Of a DNA stretch of 64,000 nt, positions 63,901 through 64,000 are shown in pieces. Position numbers and translations under genes: made by a program. Position 1 is the first letter of the stretch. Each line of letters begins with the position of its first letter. The DNA is from Sorangium cellulosum So0157-2 (GTDB taxonomy: Bacteria; Myxococcota_A; Polyangia; Polyangiales; Polyangiaceae), in assembly GCF_000418325.1 (NCBI RefSeq), contig NC_021658.1:5381501-5445500 (forward strand), given 5' to 3'. The notes under the pieces are model-generated. The model had not been told where the DNA came from, searched no databases, and was given only the letters and a program-made list of their open reading frames with translations.

Positions 63901-63990
63901 GCACTGGATGACGTGGAGGAGCCGATCGCGGATGCCGTTTCGGTCGAAGCGCAGCGGGATGTCCGGCAGCGCGAAGAGCGCCTCTTCCAC
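60934..63990 (-). CDS. HEAT-repeat protein with TIGR02270-like core and LPFR motifs (may extend past window)
   Basis: At least 1018 residues; GTG 63990 could start it, but the frame stays open to the window edge. The central part (about 200-520) resembles the T6SS-associated TIGR02270 family: PFEQRLLNDIDAFAALGGGV then HEAT-type helix pairs. The next 350 residues are a disordered Pro/Ser/Thr tail with four spaced LPFR-like motifs (TLPFRPAE, VLPFQSTG, ALPFRPLK, VMPFRRPD). The last 70 residues form a small domain (LSLAQYASLCAELAVFPW, ending NYHDYWTKRGTPVR). It probably works with a type VI machine. Confidence 0.78.
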   Translation of the reverse strand: MEEALFALPDIPLRFDRNGIRDRLLHVIQCAYAVLDSSVLAAVHQSGLVEAASRVAETRALLAQVGDPDDAEALGRALGHLAAARTALERGADEVARIQLERRSELMGGYVVTGPPPPRPFRASDGVPELHAIARPPLLPHVDVDPLAPAPEPAPRSAALPRPRTMAELKALAEQAISGELARQLDRPEEAEEPEEAPEPLHAYEPAIPEVEVLRRLARDCLEDIATYRTLRKPNAIESWLDQLPFEQRLLNDIDAFAALGGGVLPLVSLYHAEARSPDPDRAFAVALTLGCIDGSDTVGAAIMTLKQSAPEEHPGWFEGFWLAPSPAIDHAMADLCASARARPMLVALALDVLHARGKTPDEVVASLLDRSEPEVVLRAARALATALPRRDAVAELERICATTSDDDLFFVALESLLRRGHAPAVQLLRREVDGRTSPSRAHRAMSLLCLVGRASDLDRLLAVANAAPVAHVLRSLGRFGHVGSLGALLRFLEHDDAEVVAAAAEALDRITGAGLRETVEVPWEVELPPEAAQAGGIAVPTRKMERIVTDPEQWSAWLRNRAPRLDAKLKIRGGALFTPLQIVDELESRLTPPGAREEAALELTLVTGLQFQFSPHDWVARQRHHLSVLRTRVAALKVTPGAWSYGLTREPERPAVPLPSRVLGSASAPVPPSPEGDSPPKQREREAWPLGEGAGMPPLARSPVAGNGHPDTTAVPGFITGHAPTQSPVPPLGSVWTEGPGTYMSEDEHDDAVRTMDAVVPEVTLPFRPAERQAEEQSDPLDSEPTATITIRVDLARAISGELLSAPRVLPFQSTGSTRSSTTREMDPPPSESAGRTLSAPLVPVASALPFRPLKSPPEQGVENTAQLSGHPLDSDTDSTMTISTPVMPSGPVMPFRRPDDGSGPPSSRSPPTVEQVHGPGSRSSPAPSPSREPASPGAETILSLAQYASLCAELAVFPWATEAIFQRYGLDTGEKRHAVDAAWKERLRRDRGQYESWQQMYRNYHDYWTKRGTPVR

Positions 63991-64000
63991 GGCGCTTCGC

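Overview
The window is about 64 kb of very GC-rich DNA with strongly biased third codon positions. It looks like the chromosome of a myxobacterium of the Polyangiaceae, most likely Sorangium or a close relative. Supporting signs are a MYXO-CTERM-type C-terminus, DUF2169/DUF3540/DUF4150 type VI secretion genes with pentapeptide-repeat proteins, many Ala/Pro-rich lipoproteins, and a large share of unassigned genes. All calls come from reading the sequence; no database search was possible.

Layout. 0-5.8 kb: the end of lon, then purH, then a ParA-type ATPase whose zinc-finger N-terminus lies in a different frame, and a small ribbon-helix-helix protein. Between the last two are four evenly spaced imperfect palindromes. 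5.8-13.1 kb: a Bax-inhibitor-1 membrane protein, a truncated GH5 cellulase, DUF4112 and DUF4126 membrane proteins, an outer-membrane barrel, a Uma2-type nuclease and a molybdopterin oxidoreductase. A 15-copy, 17-bp minisatellite follows at 13.2-13.5 kb.

13.7-25.0 kb: a tightly packed eight-gene type VI secretion accessory operon. It holds DUF2169, a short VgrG, a COMM-like protein, a spike-tip-like protein with a hydrophobic hairpin, DUF2169 fused to pentapeptide repeats, a second pentapeptide protein, DUF3540 and a PAAR-like DUF4150 protein. No sheath or membrane-complex genes are present, so it probably supplies a spike and cargo to a machine encoded elsewhere. 25-30 kb: two paralogous unknown genes, a pseudouridine synthase, a vWA lipoprotein and an A+T-rich patch that could fold as a pseudoknot.

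30-48 kb: a decayed AlbA_2-type gene, glycogen synthase, envelope proteins, a GAF/PAS sensor, HflX, a response regulator, an L,D-transpeptidase and an S1-domain protein. A tRNA-Lys(TTT) gene at 48.3 kb abuts an integrase relic. Next to it is a 1441-residue HIT / phospholipase-D-like / SF2 helicase / LexA-type peptidase fusion, a candidate one-gene defence system. 53.5-60.9 kb: a six-gene minus-strand operon in which each pair of genes overlaps by four bases. It encodes two glycosyltransferases, a carbamoyltransferase, a lid-less M20 hydrolase, a polysaccharide deacetylase and a LOG/DprA-like protein, and probably makes or modifies a carbamoylated glycoconjugate. The window ends in a large HEAT-repeat protein related to a T6SS-associated family.
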